In this document: positions 1 through 9,183 of the stretch, in pieces
Layout: each line of letters starts with the position of its first letter
Numbering within the stretch: the stretch's first letter is position 1
Assembly (NCBI RefSeq): GCF_019457885.1
Contig: NZ_JAHZST010000008.1
Span: 1 to 64,000, forward strand
Source: Shewanella nanhaiensis
GTDB lineage: Bacteria; Pseudomonadota; Gammaproteobacteria; Enterobacterales; Shewanellaceae
Direction: 5' to 3'
Length of the DNA stretch: 64,000 nt
Translations under genes and position numbers: made by a program
Notes under the pieces: generated by a model
What the model was told of the DNA's origin: nothing
Databases searched by the model: none
What the model saw: the letters and a program-made list of their open reading frames with translations, nothing else

Positions 1-107
1 AAATCCCTCTAAAGAGCCGTTCGAGACTAGGACGTTGATAGGTCAGGTGTGTAAGCGTTGTGAGGCGTTGAGCTAACTGATACTAATGACTCGTGAGGCT
101 TAACCAT
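1..107 (+). rRNA. rrl: 23S ribosomal RNA, 3' end (partial)
   Basis: The first 107 bases match the well-known 3' terminus of gammaproteobacterial 23S rRNA, including the GAGCTAAC-TGATACTAATGAC segment and the terminal GTGAGGCTTAACC. The rest of the gene lies left of the window. The end is set by alignment from memory with the E. coli 23S end. A small inverted repeat (AACCC-AGAT-GGGTT) follows directly and may be part of the processing stem region. Confidence 0.93.
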
Positions 108-151
108 ACAACCCAGATGGGTTTTACCTGAAATGAGTCCAATCATTTCGC

Positions 152-179
152 GGCATTTCCTCCGTCCATGGAGGTCATG
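152..179 (+). repeat. palindromic intergenic repeat, copy 1
   Basis: The element reads GGCATTTCCTCC, then GTCCAT, then GGAGGTCATG. The inner arms CCTCC and GGAGG pair around a short loop. Nearly identical elements occur at 370-397 and 961-986. Confidence 0.6.
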
Positions 180-369
180 CAAGTAACATGGTTTTGCTTA
201 ACTGAAAGAATATGAAGTACTTGATTTAGTGTGACTTAATTATTTAGAAAGCTTTTCAAATTTATAATTTTGGTTAATTACGCAGGTAATTGTTTGGCTG
301 ACAAAGCCGTGACGAGCGAAGCGCGGAGTGTACTCCAGTACATGGTCAATATTGTTCCATACAATATTA

Positions 370-397
370 GACATTTCCTCCATCCATGGAGGTCAAG
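370..397 (+). repeat. palindromic intergenic repeat, copy 2
   Basis: Second copy of the element, GACATTTCCTCC then ATCCAT then GGAGGTCAAG, within the 23S-5S spacer. It differs from copy 1 at only a few positions and keeps the pairing arms CCTCC/GGAGG. Confidence 0.6.
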
Positions 398-450
398 CAC
401 GCAGAGTGAGGAAACAATACCGTCAGACGGATAATTAGCCAGTAAGAATT

Positions 451-570
451 AGTCTGGAAACAATAGCATTGTGGTCCCACCTGATCCCATCTCGAACTCA
501 GAAGTGAAACGCAATCGCGCCGATGGTAGTGTGGGGTCTCCCCATGTGAGAGTAGGTCATTTCCAGGCGC
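451..570 (+). rRNA. rrf: 5S ribosomal RNA
   Basis: The sequence carries the conserved 5S core GTGGTCCCACCTGA, then GAACTCAGAAGTGAAACG, then CGCCGATGGTAGTGTGGGG and CATGTGAGAGTAGG. Aligning the GTGGTCCCACC block with E. coli 5S position 21 puts the 5' end at 451 and gives the usual length of about 120 bases. The ends GTCTGGAA and TTCCAGGC form the terminal stem. A short open frame that overlaps it is spurious. Confidence 0.95.
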
Positions 571-581
571 CTAATAAACGG

Positions 582-616
582 AAAATCCCCAGCACTCTGT
601 GTTGGGGATTTTTTCG
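582..616 (+). terminator. rrn operon intrinsic terminator
   Basis: Just after 5S, AATCCCCA pairs with the downstream TGGGGATT across a short loop, and a T-run follows. This is a classical Rho-independent terminator for the rRNA operon. Confidence 0.85.
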
Positions 617-795
617 TTTAACAGCTTTTGAAATGACCACTCGAACATGGGAAAGTAAATAGCGCATGCGGAGCATGCCACATTTCCATGTAGAGTAGGG
701 CGAATATCGCGCTAGTGATGTGTTTATGAGCGCGAAGCTTTAGCGTAGCTGGACCATTGGAAGGCGCCTATTTTACTCATAAAGAGTAGTAGAGA

Positions 796-820
796 AGCCA
801 CCTGAATAAGGTGGTTTTTT
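796..820 (+). terminator. second terminator-like hairpin downstream of 5S
   Basis: CCACCT pairs with AGGTGG across the loop GAATA and is followed by seven T residues. It may be a backup terminator for the rRNA operon, or the terminator of a decayed second 5S copy. Confidence 0.7.
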
Positions 821-960
821 TGCGTTTGGGGCTTTATAAAATGATTAACTTTACGTCTCGAATTTACCTGTGCTCCACTTATGTAGGCATGAATGCCTAC
901 TTCACATGCAGTCCAAAGTTGCTATCGCAGTGTGGCTGTTAATTGCGTCCATGCATTAAC

Positions 961-986
961 GGCATTTCCGCCATCCCTGGCGGTCT
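961..986 (+). repeat. palindromic intergenic repeat, copy 3
   Basis: Reads GGCATTTCCGCC, then ATCCCT, then GGCGGTCTGG. Compared with copies 1 and 2, the inner arms have changed together from CCTCC/GGAGG to CCGCC/GGCGG, so base pairing is kept. That supports a selected or mobile hairpin rather than chance. Confidence 0.6.
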
Positions 987-1192
987 GGATCTCCGATATC
1001 CAAATATATCTATATCCTGTGTTCAAGCTGGTCTGGGTCATTTAAATAACTTCCTAACAAATGAAGTTGAGTATTTGCAGCTGTCTTTTTAATTGAACAT
1101 ATTCTGATCCATATAAATCTTAAGTGGCTATTGCTATTAATGCCTAGCTTGTTACTTTAGCTGCTATTAATGGATTACTGCTTAGGGTCTTT

Positions 1193-2467
1193 ATGAAGCT
1201 TGAGATGATTTGTACTGGTGAAGAGGTGTTAGCGGGTCAGATCGTTGATACCAACGCTGCTTGGTTTGCGAATACTTTGATGGAGCGAGGTGTTGAGTGT
1301 CAGCGACGCATTACCGTTGGTGATCGCCTTGAAGATCTTGTTGCTGTTTTTAAAGAGCGTAGTACACAAGCTGATATCATCATGGTTAATGGCGGTCTAG
1401 GACCTACTAGTGATGATCTGTCCACCGAGGCGATGGCTTTGGCTCTTGGGGTGCCTTTAGTTGAGAATAAGGAGTGGCGCAGTAAATTAGAAGCTTGGTT
1501 TGCTAAAAATGCCAGAGTAATGGCTGAAAGTAACCTGAAGCAGGCGTTATTGCCACAAGGGGCTATTATGATTGATAACCCTGTTGGGACAGCTTGTGGC
1601 TTTGCCGTTAAACTCAATCAAGCATGGCTTTTCTTTACTCCTGGTGTTCCTTTTGAATTTAAGCGTATGGTTAAGGAGCAGTTTATCCCTTTCATTGAGG
1701 AGCATTTTCCTCTATCTGAGCCTGTTTCAGTCAAGAAGCTTCTGACCTTAGGTCATGGTGAGTCGGCTCTGGCTGATAAGTTAGAAGTGATACCTCTGCC
1801 TGAAGGGGTTACTTTGGGTTACCGCTCCTATATGCCCTACATCGAGATTAAGCTTTTTGCGAGAGGCCAATTGGCGATTGATTCACTTGTAACTATAGAG
1901 ACTGAGGTGAAAAAGATACTTGGTAATGGTGTCGTTGCTGAAGATATTACCACTTTAGATCAGGAGATCCATAATAGGTTAGTCAACTCAGGCTTTAGCT
2001 TGAGTATTGCGGAGTCCTGCACTGGCGGTTTAATTGCGAGTGGCTTGGTGGCTTTTGCTGGCAGTTCCGCATATCTTCATCAAGGATTAGTGACCTACAG
2101 TAATGAAGCAAAGGTGAAGGTATTAGGCGTGAACCCTCAAACCTTAGATGATTACGGTGCGGTTTCTATTGCGACGGTTGAGGAGATGGCTAAGGGGGCA
2201 AGGGGAATACTGGACAGTGATTATGCGCTTGCTACTAGTGGTATCGCTGGGCCTGATGGAGGCAGTGATGAGAAACCTGTTGGCACCGTTGCTATCGCTT
2301 TAGCGACTAAATACGGCATTTATAGCCAGATGTTGAAGCTTCCTAGTCGTTCAAGAGCCTTAGTTCGTAGCTTAGGAACTGCTATTGCTTACGATATGTT
2401 GAGGCGTGAACTGTTAGGCGAGGCTGTTATTGTCGATTACTCCTCTTTTTCTCGTTTTAGCAAATAA
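1193..2467 (+). CDS. cinA: CinA family protein (NMN amidohydrolase-like)
   Basis: The 424-residue product has both parts of the long CinA family. An N-terminal MoCF/molybdopterin-binding domain (residues 1-170) contains [11 protein letters not shown] near 67-77. A C-terminal PncC-type domain (from about 260) contains AESCTGG near 274-280. PncC domains deamidate nicotinamide mononucleotide for NAD recycling, and the N-terminal domain is linked to ADP-ribose pyrophosphatase activity in some homologues. AGGG lies a few bases before the ATG at 1193. The gene stands alone and ends at a terminator shared with the convergent lipoprotein gene. The family assignment is secure, but which activity this protein keeps is inferred. 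Confidence 0.92.
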   Translation: MKLEMICTGEEVLAGQIVDTNAAWFANTLMERGVECQRRITVGDRLEDLVAVFKERSTQADIIMVNGGLGPTSDDLSTEAMALALGVPLVENKEWRSKLEAWFAKNARVMAESNLKQALLPQGAIMIDNPVGTACGFAVKLNQAWLFFTPGVPFEFKRMVKEQFIPFIEEHFPLSEPVSVKKLLTLGHGESALADKLEVIPLPEGVTLGYRSYMPYIEIKLFARGQLAIDSLVTIETEVKKILGNGVVAEDITTLDQEIHNRLVNSGFSLSIAESCTGGLIASGLVAFAGSSAYLHQGLVTYSNEAKVKVLGVNPQTLDDYGAVSIATVEEMAKGARGILDSDYALATSGIAGPDGGSDEKPVGTVAIALATKYGIYSQMLKLPSRSRALVRSLGTAIAYDMLRRELLGEAVIVDYSSFSRFSK

Positions 2468-2496
2468 TTTTTAGTAAATAGTTGGGCTTTAGATAC

Positions 2497-2532
2497 AAAA
2501 AATGCAATCAACTAAGCTGATTGCATTTTTTA
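2497..2532. terminator. bidirectional terminator between cinA and the lipoprotein gene
   Basis: AAAAATGCAATCA and TGATTGCATTTTT form a long perfect stem, with an A-run on the left and a T-run on the right. It can therefore stop transcripts from both convergent genes. Confidence 0.85.
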
Positions 2533-2559
2533 GTTTATGGATTAGATGTTGAAGCTAAG

Positions 2560-3102
2560 CTACTCATCAAATATCAGTTTTAACTTTCCTGGTTTTACCT
2601 CAATTCGCTTTGTCATCTCAGCGATTAAAGCCTGATTGGACTCTGAGGTGTCCAGTATATAAACTGGTTGCGTTTCCAGAAAGTGAGTTAAAAATCCCAT
2701 CATTTTCGGTGCTACCTGCTTAACTGCTTTTTCAATATCCTTAGGATTAGATTCGATACTCACAAGTCTTAATTGCTTTAAGTAAACGCTATGGCTATCG
2801 GCATCGTACCAAGGTTCTGCTTCAAAGGTCGTCTTCATTTTTGCTTTAAATGGCACTAATGGATTTCTGACTTTTACGATACTATCTGCTGTCACAGACA
2901 TGGTATCGACCTTATGGCCTAAGCTAACATCTATGTTGTTGATACGCATCTCGATGCCAAAGAGTTGATTGCCCTCTTTGACTTCAAAATGGATCTCATC
3001 GGATAGATAACCTTCTAGCTCTTTTTCTGTAATGCTGTACTGACTAACACACCCGCTTAGTAGCAGTAGCGTTAGTGGCATTAAATAGCTCAGTAATTTC
3101 AT
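2560..3102 (-). CDS. DUF1439 lipoprotein (YceB-like)
   Basis: This 180-residue protein starts with a lipoprotein signal peptide ([18 protein letters not shown]; lipobox LSGC, Cys at 18). The mature part resembles the DUF1439/YceB family of small envelope lipoproteins, which has no established biochemical role. Its start codon shares one base with the ppc stop codon (TGATG), so the two are probably translationally coupled. The link with ppc is positional only and does not show a joint function. Confidence 0.8.
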   Translation of the reverse strand: MKLLSYLMPLTLLLLSGCVSQYSITEKELEGYLSDEIHFEVKEGNQLFGIEMRINNIDVSLGHKVDTMSVTADSIVKVRNPLVPFKAKMKTTFEAEPWYDADSHSVYLKQLRLVSIESNPKDIEKAVKQVAPKMMGFLTHFLETQPVYILDTSESNQALIAEMTKRIEVKPGKLKLIFDE

Positions 3103-5738
3103 CAGCCCGTATTTCTCATGCCTGCTGCAACTCCAGCGATGGTTAACATAAGCGCCAACTCTACATTGGTCGATTGCACCTCATCTTTACGTGTACGAGC
3201 CAGCAGCTCAGCTTGCATAAAGTTAAGGGGATCAATGTAGGGGTTACGTAAGGTCACTGATTCTCGGTTCCACGGAGTGTGTTCCATTAAGGCTTGCGAC
3301 TGAGTGAGCGCTAACACGGCTTTAACGCCTGTTGCTAAGCGGCCTCTCAATGCATCACCCAGATGATGAAGGTTTTCAGGGACCAAACAGGTTTCGTAGT
3401 ACTTAGCTAAATTGGGTTCCGCCTTGGCATATACCATCTCTAACATCGAGATCCGTGTTTTGAAGAAGGGCCACTTTTGTTCCATCTCTTGAAGCAGTTC
3501 CATCTCTCCTCTATCGCTTGCCGCTTGCAGTGCTTCCCCTGCTCCCAGCCATGCAGGAAGCATTAAGCGGTTTTGTGACCAAGCAAAGATCCATGGAATT
3601 GCGCGAAGAGACTCAATGCCACCATCGACACGCCGTTTTGCTGGGCGACTGCCTAATGGCAGCTTGCCTAGTTCGACTTCAGGCGTTGCAGCGCGGAAGT
3701 AAGCGACAAAATCAGGTTCTTCTCGAACGATAGAGCGGTACGCAGCAACTGACTCTTCAGCTAACCTTTTCATGCAGGCTCGCCATTCAGGTTTAGGCGC
3801 CGGAGGTGGTAGCAGTGTGGCTTCCATGACCGCTGAGGTGTATAAAGCTAAGCTTTGTACAGCTAGCTTAGGTAAACCAAACTTAAAGCGGATCATCTCT
3901 CCTTGTTCTGTCACACGGATGCGTCCGTCAACAGATCCTGGAGGTTGAGAAAGTATCGCCTCATGAGCGGGTCCGCCTCCACGTCCAATCGTACCGCCTC
4001 GGCCATGGAAGAGGGTAAGTTTTACATCAGCTTGACGGCTTACTTCTACTAATTGTTCCTGCGCATGGTATTGCGCCCAAGCTGCGGCCATGACACCTGC
4101 ATCTTTTGCGGAGTCAGAGTAACCAATCATCACCTCTTGATGACCTTTGGTATAACCACGGTACCAATCAATTGCAAATAGCGCAGACATACAGCTAGAA
4201 GCATTATTGAGGTCGTCTAAGGTTTCAAACAGTGGCACAACTCGCATTGGGTGTGGGCAGCCTGTTTCTTTTAGCAATAAAAGAACAGTTAGTACATCCG
4301 ACGGCTTGCTGGCCATAGAGATAACATAAGAGCCTAGGGCACGTGCGGGTTGAGTGGCAATAAGTCGGCAAGTGCTGACGACCTCTGCAACGTCCTCGCT
4401 TGGTTGCCAGTTCGATGGGATCAATGGACGTTTACTACTGAGCTCTCTGAGAAGAAAGGCTTGCTTCTCGTTTTCATCCCAGTGGTTAAAATCACCCATG
4501 CCTAAGTAACGGGTGAGTTCAGCAACAACATCACAGTGGCGTTGAGCATCCTGCCTGATATCTAGCCTGAGCATATGTATGCCGAAGCAGGCGATACGAC
4601 GTAGCATGTCCAGCAGTAGGCCGTTAGCGATTAGACTCATTCCTGAATCGGATAGACTCTTATACAGCATCATTAGTGGCGCTTTAAGATCGTCCTCATT
4701 CCAAATAATGCTGTTTTTATCGACTTCAGGTTGATGACCTTCTAGGCGCTCATTTAGGTAATCTATGGTGTTCCTAAGTTTCTGTCTGATTCCACGAAGT
4801 ACTTCACGGTAGGGTTCATGACTATTGTTAGTGAGTACTAACAGTTCATCGTTGGCCTCTTCCATGGAAAGGTCGTTAACCAGTAAGACAACATCTTTTA
4901 GGTATAAACGCGCTGCTGTATGGCGGTTTCTATCTAAAACTTCCTGAGTCACCTTAGCTGTAACAAATGGGTTTCCGTCGCGATCTCCCCCCATCCAGCT
5001 GGAAAAGCGCACTGGAGCGATATCGATTGGGAGCTGTTTGCTGGTTCTCTCTTCAACTTGCTCATTGAGTTGTCTGAGAAAATCTGGAATGGCCTGCCAA
5101 AGTGAAACCTCAATGGTGCTTAAGCCCCAGCGAGCCTCATCAACTGGGGTTGGGCGTTCGTGGCGGATCTCGTTGGTATGCCAAATTTGTGCGATAAGCT
5201 GGCGCAGGCGAAGGTGTTGCTGCTTTTTCTCACGCTCAGTGAGCAGTGGATTTTCAAGTGCAGCAAGACTGTCGACAACTGAGGCATACTTTTGAATTAA
5301 GGTGCGACGGGAGATCTCTGTTGGGTGCGCAGTCAGTACTAAATCGATGTCTAGGTTTTGCAGGCAGTCCAACATCTTGTCCTGCTCAATATTACTGCTT
5401 AATACTCTCCCAAGTAGTTGCTCTACAGGATCTGGAACACAGACAAGCTCGTCACAGTTACGACTGATGGTGTGAAACTGTTCGGCGATATTGGCTAAAT
5501 TAAGAAATTGATTAAAGGCTTTAGCAAAAGGGACCAGCTCATCGTCGGGAAGCGCAGCGAGCAGTTTCAGCATCTCTTCTCGTGAGGCTTCATCGCCTTG
5601 TCTCGAACTCTTAGCTAACTGACGGATCTGCTCTATTTTATCAAGAAAAGGATCGTCTAAATTGGTGCGAATAGTTTCACCAAGGATCTGTCCTAAAGTG
5701 CCCACATTGGACCTTAAGGACGCATACATATCTGTCAT
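3102..5738 (-). CDS. ppc: phosphoenolpyruvate carboxylase
   Basis: The 878-residue product is full length for bacterial PEP carboxylase, which makes oxaloacetate from PEP and bicarbonate to refill the TCA cycle. The catalytic histidine lies in LTAHPTE at residue 138, the same position as in E. coli. Other signatures are [24 protein letters not shown], the glycine-rich [13 protein letters not shown] loop, and the C-terminal MRNTG that contributes to the active site. It lies downstream of argE on the same strand, separated by about 140 bases, in the classical ppc-argE-argC order. A lipoprotein gene follows with a one-base overlap. Confidence 0.98.
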   Translation of the reverse strand: MTDMYASLRSNVGTLGQILGETIRTNLDDPFLDKIEQIRQLAKSSRQGDEASREEMLKLLAALPDDELVPFAKAFNQFLNLANIAEQFHTISRNCDELVCVPDPVEQLLGRVLSSNIEQDKMLDCLQNLDIDLVLTAHPTEISRRTLIQKYASVVDSLAALENPLLTEREKKQQHLRLRQLIAQIWHTNEIRHERPTPVDEARWGLSTIEVSLWQAIPDFLRQLNEQVEERTSKQLPIDIAPVRFSSWMGGDRDGNPFVTAKVTQEVLDRNRHTAARLYLKDVVLLVNDLSMEEANDELLVLTNNSHEPYREVLRGIRQKLRNTIDYLNERLEGHQPEVDKNSIIWNEDDLKAPLMMLYKSLSDSGMSLIANGLLLDMLRRIACFGIHMLRLDIRQDAQRHCDVVAELTRYLGMGDFNHWDENEKQAFLLRELSSKRPLIPSNWQPSEDVAEVVSTCRLIATQPARALGSYVISMASKPSDVLTVLLLLKETGCPHPMRVVPLFETLDDLNNASSCMSALFAIDWYRGYTKGHQEVMIGYSDSAKDAGVMAAAWAQYHAQEQLVEVSRQADVKLTLFHGRGGTIGRGGGPAHEAILSQPPGSVDGRIRVTEQGEMIRFKFGLPKLAVQSLALYTSAVMEATLLPPPAPKPEWRACMKRLAEESVAAYRSIVREEPDFVAYFRAATPEVELGKLPLGSRPAKRRVDGGIESLRAIPWIFAWSQNRLMLPAWLGAGEALQAASDRGEMELLQEMEQKWPFFKTRISMLEMVYAKAEPNLAKYYETCLVPENLHHLGDALRGRLATGVKAVLALTQSQALMEHTPWNRESVTLRNPYIDPLNFMQAELLARTRKDEVQSTNVELALMLTIAGVAAGMRNTG

Positions 5739-5881
5739 ACTTTCTCCATACCAATATTTACGCTAATCCTCCACAATACCTAGGCTTACTGGCCAAGGTC
5801 AATATTGGCGTGTGAGATATTGTGAGCTTATGTGTTCTATATCACTTCTGTGCTTATCATAGGTGAGCTTGATTTCACTTA

Positions 5882-7033
5882 TTACTTTATACAGGCATGA
5901 TAGATAAGCTGTTTAAGTAGTTCTACTGTCTTATTTAGGTATTGAGTATCTAAATATTCATCAGGCTGATGAGCCTGTTCAATGCTCCCTGGACCTAGGA
6001 CTAAAGTTTGGCATCCAAGTTTTGAGATATAGGGCGCTTCTGTCGCATAGTTAACGACCTCGGGAGCATTAGCTGAAAGCTCTGCGACTAGTTTACTCCA
6101 ACTATTTTCACGACTGTCTGCAAAAGGTTCTGACCCCGGGTAGAGTGGCGCAACATTGATACAACCTGGGTATTGATCATTAATCGGCTTTAGATAGTTA
6201 ATTACCATCTGCTCTAGTATCTCTAATTCCAATCCAGGAAGAGGGCGGATATCTATGTGCAGGTCGCAGCAACCGCAGATACGATTAGCGGCATCGCCTC
6301 CATGTACATGGCCAAAGTTCATTGTTGGGTAGGGGACACTAAATGCTTCCTCTCGGTAGTTATCTGCAAGATGCTGTTTGAGTTTTAACAGCTGCCCCAT
6401 GACCAGATGCATGATCTCTATTGCATTTACTCCTTTAGCTGGATCGGAAGAGTGTCCGCTTTTACCTATGACTCGAATACCTTGAGTGAGGTGCCCCTTA
6501 TGCATATATACCGGCTTTAAGCTTGTCGGCTCTCCTATGATGGCATAGTCAGGCGCAATCGACTTTTGCTGTGCGAATGCTTTAGCCCCATTCATGGTTG
6601 TCTCTTCATCTGCGCTGGCGAGAATATGCAGAGGGCGCTTAAATTGGCTCAGAGGCATATCTTTAAGTGCCTCGAGTACAAGGGCAAAAAAACCTTTCAT
6701 GTCACAGGTGCCTAACCCATACCAGCGATTATCTTTTTCGGTCAAAGTGAATGGATCTTGACTCCAGCGTCCTTCATCAAAAGGAACTGTATCTGTATGC
6801 CCTGCAAGCAGTAGCCCGCCTTTTCCTGAGCCAAAACTGGCGACTAAGTTATGTTTACTTCGCGAATCCTTAACGACCTGAGCTTTGCATTCAAAACCAA
6901 GTTCAGAGAACCAAGTTTGCAGTAGATCAATAACACCTTGATTACTCATATCTTGCTCAACTTCAAGCGCACTGATTGAGGGGGATGCAATGAGCTGGCT
7001 AAAATTGCTTTTTAGATCTGCTAAAGAGGCCAT
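5882..7033 (-). CDS. argE: acetylornithine deacetylase
   Basis: ArgE removes the acetyl group from N-acetylornithine to give ornithine, completing the linear acetylated arginine route. The M20 metallopeptidase-fold product shows GHTDTVPF (metal ligands His79 and Asp81), the SADEE catalytic segment, and MGAKAFAQ-type spacing before the dimerisation domain. I chose the ATG at 7033 (383 residues, MASLADLK...) over an upstream TTG at 7060. The ATG has GGAA about 6 bases upstream, and the extra N-terminal residues do not fit the family. The gene is divergent from argC, and ARG-box-like sites lie directly upstream of its start. Confidence 0.95.
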   Translation of the reverse strand: MASLADLKSNFSQLIASPSISALEVEQDMSNQGVIDLLQTWFSELGFECKAQVVKDSRSKHNLVASFGSGKGGLLLAGHTDTVPFDEGRWSQDPFTLTEKDNRWYGLGTCDMKGFFALVLEALKDMPLSQFKRPLHILASADEETTMNGAKAFAQQKSIAPDYAIIGEPTSLKPVYMHKGHLTQGIRVIGKSGHSSDPAKGVNAIEIMHLVMGQLLKLKQHLADNYREEAFSVPYPTMNFGHVHGGDAANRICGCCDLHIDIRPLPGLELEILEQMVINYLKPINDQYPGCINVAPLYPGSEPFADSRENSWSKLVAELSANAPEVVNYATEAPYISKLGCQTLVLGPGSIEQAHQPDEYLDTQYLNKTVELLKQLIYHACIK

Positions 7034-7045
7034 AAAAAATTCCGT

Positions 7046-7080
7046 AAAATATATATTCAAATATATTGCATAATTAGTTT
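7046..7080. promoter_or_regulatory. putative ArgR operator (two ARG boxes) between argE and argC
   Basis: The 14-mer at 7046-7059 (AAAATATATATTCA) matches 12 of 14 positions of the ARG-box core TGAATWWWWATTCA when read on the - strand. A weaker site at 7067-7080 (TGCATAATTAGTTT) matches about 10 of 14. Their centres are 21 bp apart, the spacing typical of paired 18-bp ARG boxes separated by 3 bp. The site lies just upstream of argE and about 230 bp before argC, so ArgR-arginine could repress both. The matches were made by eye against the E. coli consensus. Confidence 0.5.
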
Positions 7081-7305
7081 TGTGTGTTAGTCTATCAAAC
7101 AGCTAAGACAAGCACCAGAATACAATTCATATTATTGAGAGCATAAATGAATAATCTACAAATAAAATTTATTATTAAGGCGATGTGTAAAGACTTCCTG
7201 CGACGATAAACTTGTCAAAATTGGTATTTCTACCAGGGCTTAAGTTGTGCCCCCTCTTTTTTACTTCCAAGCATTAATGTTTAAATTAAGAAGTGTCAGA
7301 TTATT

Positions 7306-8286
7306 ATGAAAAGCATTGCGATTATTGGCGCTAGTGGTTACACCGGCGCACAAATTACCTCCCTTATCGACGCCGATAAAAACCTAGTGATACAAGGTTT
7401 ATATGTATCTGAAAATAGTGTTGATAAAGGTAAACCCTTATCTGAACTCTACCCTACATATAGTCATATCACCCTACCGTTATCACCTCTTAGTGATGAA
7501 GCTAAAGCGCTTATCGCTGAACAAGCCGATGGCGTTGTATTGGCAACGGATCATGCGGTGAGCCTACATCTGGCAGCTTGGTTTTTTGAGCAAGGTTTAA
7601 CAGTATTTGATCTCAGTGGCGCTTATCGGTTCTCTGATAAATCTCAGTATCCACAGTGGTATGGCTTTGAGCATGATTATCCTCAGGTTTTATCCCATGC
7701 TGTTTATGGCTTGGCTGAGTGGAATTGTGCTGATATTGCCGATAGTAAGATGATTGCAGTTCCAGGCTGTTATCCGACAGCATCCTTAACAGCGCTTAAG
7801 CCAATTCACTCCCTAATGACCTCCTCTTTACCTGTTATCAATGCAGTAAGTGGTGTGACTGGAGCGGGAAGAAAAGCGCAGTTAAATACTAGCTTTTGTG
7901 AAGTGAGCTTGACCCCTTATGGTGTACTAGGTCACAGACATCAACCTGAGATCGCAACTCAGCTGGGACAGGAGGTGATATTCACACCTCACCTGGGTAA
8001 TTTTAAGCGGGGAATTTTGGCAACGATAACCGTACAGTTGAAAGAGGGAGTGACGCAGGCTGACATCGAACAAGCTTATGCTATTTACGATAATGCTCCT
8101 CTGGTCACGGTAAAGCAGAATCAATTCCCTAAGGTAGATGATGTAACTAATACGCCAAATTGCCACCTAGGCTGGAAGTTTGATCCTAAGACAGGTTATT
8201 TAGTTGTCGCAAGTGCCATTGATAACCTGATGAAGGGGGCTGCTAGCCAAGCTCATCAGTGCATAAAGATTCATTTTAAATACTAA
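7306..8286 (+). CDS. argC: N-acetyl-gamma-glutamyl-phosphate reductase
   Basis: ArgC reduces N-acetylglutamyl phosphate to the semialdehyde with NADPH, the third step of arginine synthesis. The 326-residue product starts with the nucleotide-binding motif [11 protein letters not shown] (residues 6-16). The catalytic cysteine is in [10 protein letters not shown], Cys155. Length fits the family. It is the first gene of argCBFGH, with argB only 22 bases downstream. The 270-base intergenic region to divergent argE should hold its promoter and the ArgR sites. Confidence 0.97.
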   Translation: MKSIAIIGASGYTGAQITSLIDADKNLVIQGLYVSENSVDKGKPLSELYPTYSHITLPLSPLSDEAKALIAEQADGVVLATDHAVSLHLAAWFFEQGLTVFDLSGAYRFSDKSQYPQWYGFEHDYPQVLSHAVYGLAEWNCADIADSKMIAVPGCYPTASLTALKPIHSLMTSSLPVINAVSGVTGAGRKAQLNTSFCEVSLTPYGVLGHRHQPEIATQLGQEVIFTPHLGNFKRGILATITVQLKEGVTQADIEQAYAIYDNAPLVTVKQNQFPKVDDVTNTPNCHLGWKFDPKTGYLVVASAIDNLMKGAASQAHQCIKIHFKY

Positions 8287-8308
8287 ATCGACAAGCGAGT
8301 AGATTACG

Positions 8309-9094
8309 ATGACACAGAGTAATAAAGCATTAGTTATCAAGGTTGGTGGCGCTCTACTTCAGTGCGAGATGGGTATGGCAAGGCTGATGGACACTGCGGC
8401 AAAGATGCTGTCAGCTGGACAGAAACTGATTTTAGTGCATGGCGGAGGGTGTTTGGTTGATGAACAACTGTCGGCTAATGGCATGAAAACAGAAAAGCTA
8501 GATGGTCTAAGAGTGACGCCTGCCGAGCAGATCCCTGTCATTGTTGGTGCACTTGCAGGTACGTCAAATAAAGTTTTACAGGCTGCAGCGATAAAAGCCG
8601 GAGTGACATCCATCGGCATGAGTTTGGGCGATGGAGATATGGTTACTGCTCAGGTAAAAGATGAGCGTTTGGGTTTTGTGGGAGAGGTGGCACCAAAGAG
8701 TTCGGCATATCTTGATTTTGTTTTGTCTCAGGGCTGGCTGCCGATAGTGAGCTCTATTGCCATTGATGAAGCTGGTCAACTGCTCAATGTTAATGCTGAC
8801 CAAGCGGCTACAGTACTGGCGAAGCTGGTTGATGCGAAGTTAGTACTTTTATCTGATGTTTCAGGCGTTCTTGATGGTAAAGGTCAACTTATCTCCAGTT
8901 TGAATAGAGCTCAGGTTGAAGATCTGACCCATAAGGGTGTGATTGAAAAGGGGATGAAAGTGAAAGTTGAAGCTGCATTAGATGTAGCTGAACTAATGGG
9001 GCAGGCTGTGCAAGTCGCTTCGTGGAGAAGTGCCGAGCAACTTGTCGCGCTATCTAACGGAGAGAGTGTTGGTACGCAGATACAACCTCATTAA
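8309..9094 (+). CDS. argB: acetylglutamate kinase
   Basis: ArgB phosphorylates N-acetylglutamate, the second step of the arginine route. The 261-residue amino acid kinase-fold protein shows the N-terminal VIKVGGALL phosphate-binding motif and the LVHGGG loop. It also has NVNADQAA and a KGMKVKVEAAL segment near the C terminus. The short length, like E. coli ArgB, matches the non-feedback-inhibited enterobacterial type. That would place the regulatory step at the N-acetylglutamate synthase, which is not in this window. The gene lies between argC and argF. Confidence 0.96.
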   Translation: MTQSNKALVIKVGGALLQCEMGMARLMDTAAKMLSAGQKLILVHGGGCLVDEQLSANGMKTEKLDGLRVTPAEQIPVIVGALAGTSNKVLQAAAIKAGVTSIGMSLGDGDMVTAQVKDERLGFVGEVAPKSSAYLDFVLSQGWLPIVSSIAIDEAGQLLNVNADQAATVLAKLVDAKLVLLSDVSGVLDGKGQLISSLNRAQVEDLTHKGVIEKGMKVKVEAALDVAELMGQAVQVASWRSAEQLVALSNGESVGTQIQPH

Positions 9095-9183
9095 ACCCTA
9101 AAAATTAAGTTTTAGCGGGCCTAAAAAGGGCCAGTTATATAAAGTGACAAACTTGGTGGTATCACCAATTAGAGGAGTTATAC

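Larger units (their letters stand above)
108..450 (+). other. 23S-5S internal transcribed spacer
   Basis: This 343-base spacer holds no tRNA gene and no plausible protein gene. It contains two copies of a palindromic element (152-179 and 370-397). It also has a perfect 8-bp stem, AATATTGT (348-355) with ACAATATT (361-368), directly before the second copy. The spacer is part of the rRNA precursor, so these hairpins would be transcribed. Confidence 0.7.
620..1192 (+). other. intergenic tail between rrn operon and cinA
   Basis: No protein gene or tRNA is evident in this stretch of about 570 bases. It contains several hairpins, including CGCGCT...AGCGCG around 712-756 and the perfect GTAGGCAT/ATGCCTAC at 883-900. 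A second terminator-like hairpin lies at 796-820, and the third copy of the palindromic element is at 961-986. AGGCGCCTA near 765-773 repeats the 3' boundary of the 5S gene (565-573). This suggests the remains of a second 5S end, although most of a 5S gene is not recognisable. Confidence 0.5.

Noticed and set aside
108..450. tRNA gene in the 23S-5S spacer
   Set aside because: No TTCGAATC-type T-arm or cloverleaf pattern is visible.
471..662. Open frame of 63 codons overlapping 5S rRNA
   Set aside because: It lies inside the 5S gene and its terminator, and has no ribosome binding site.
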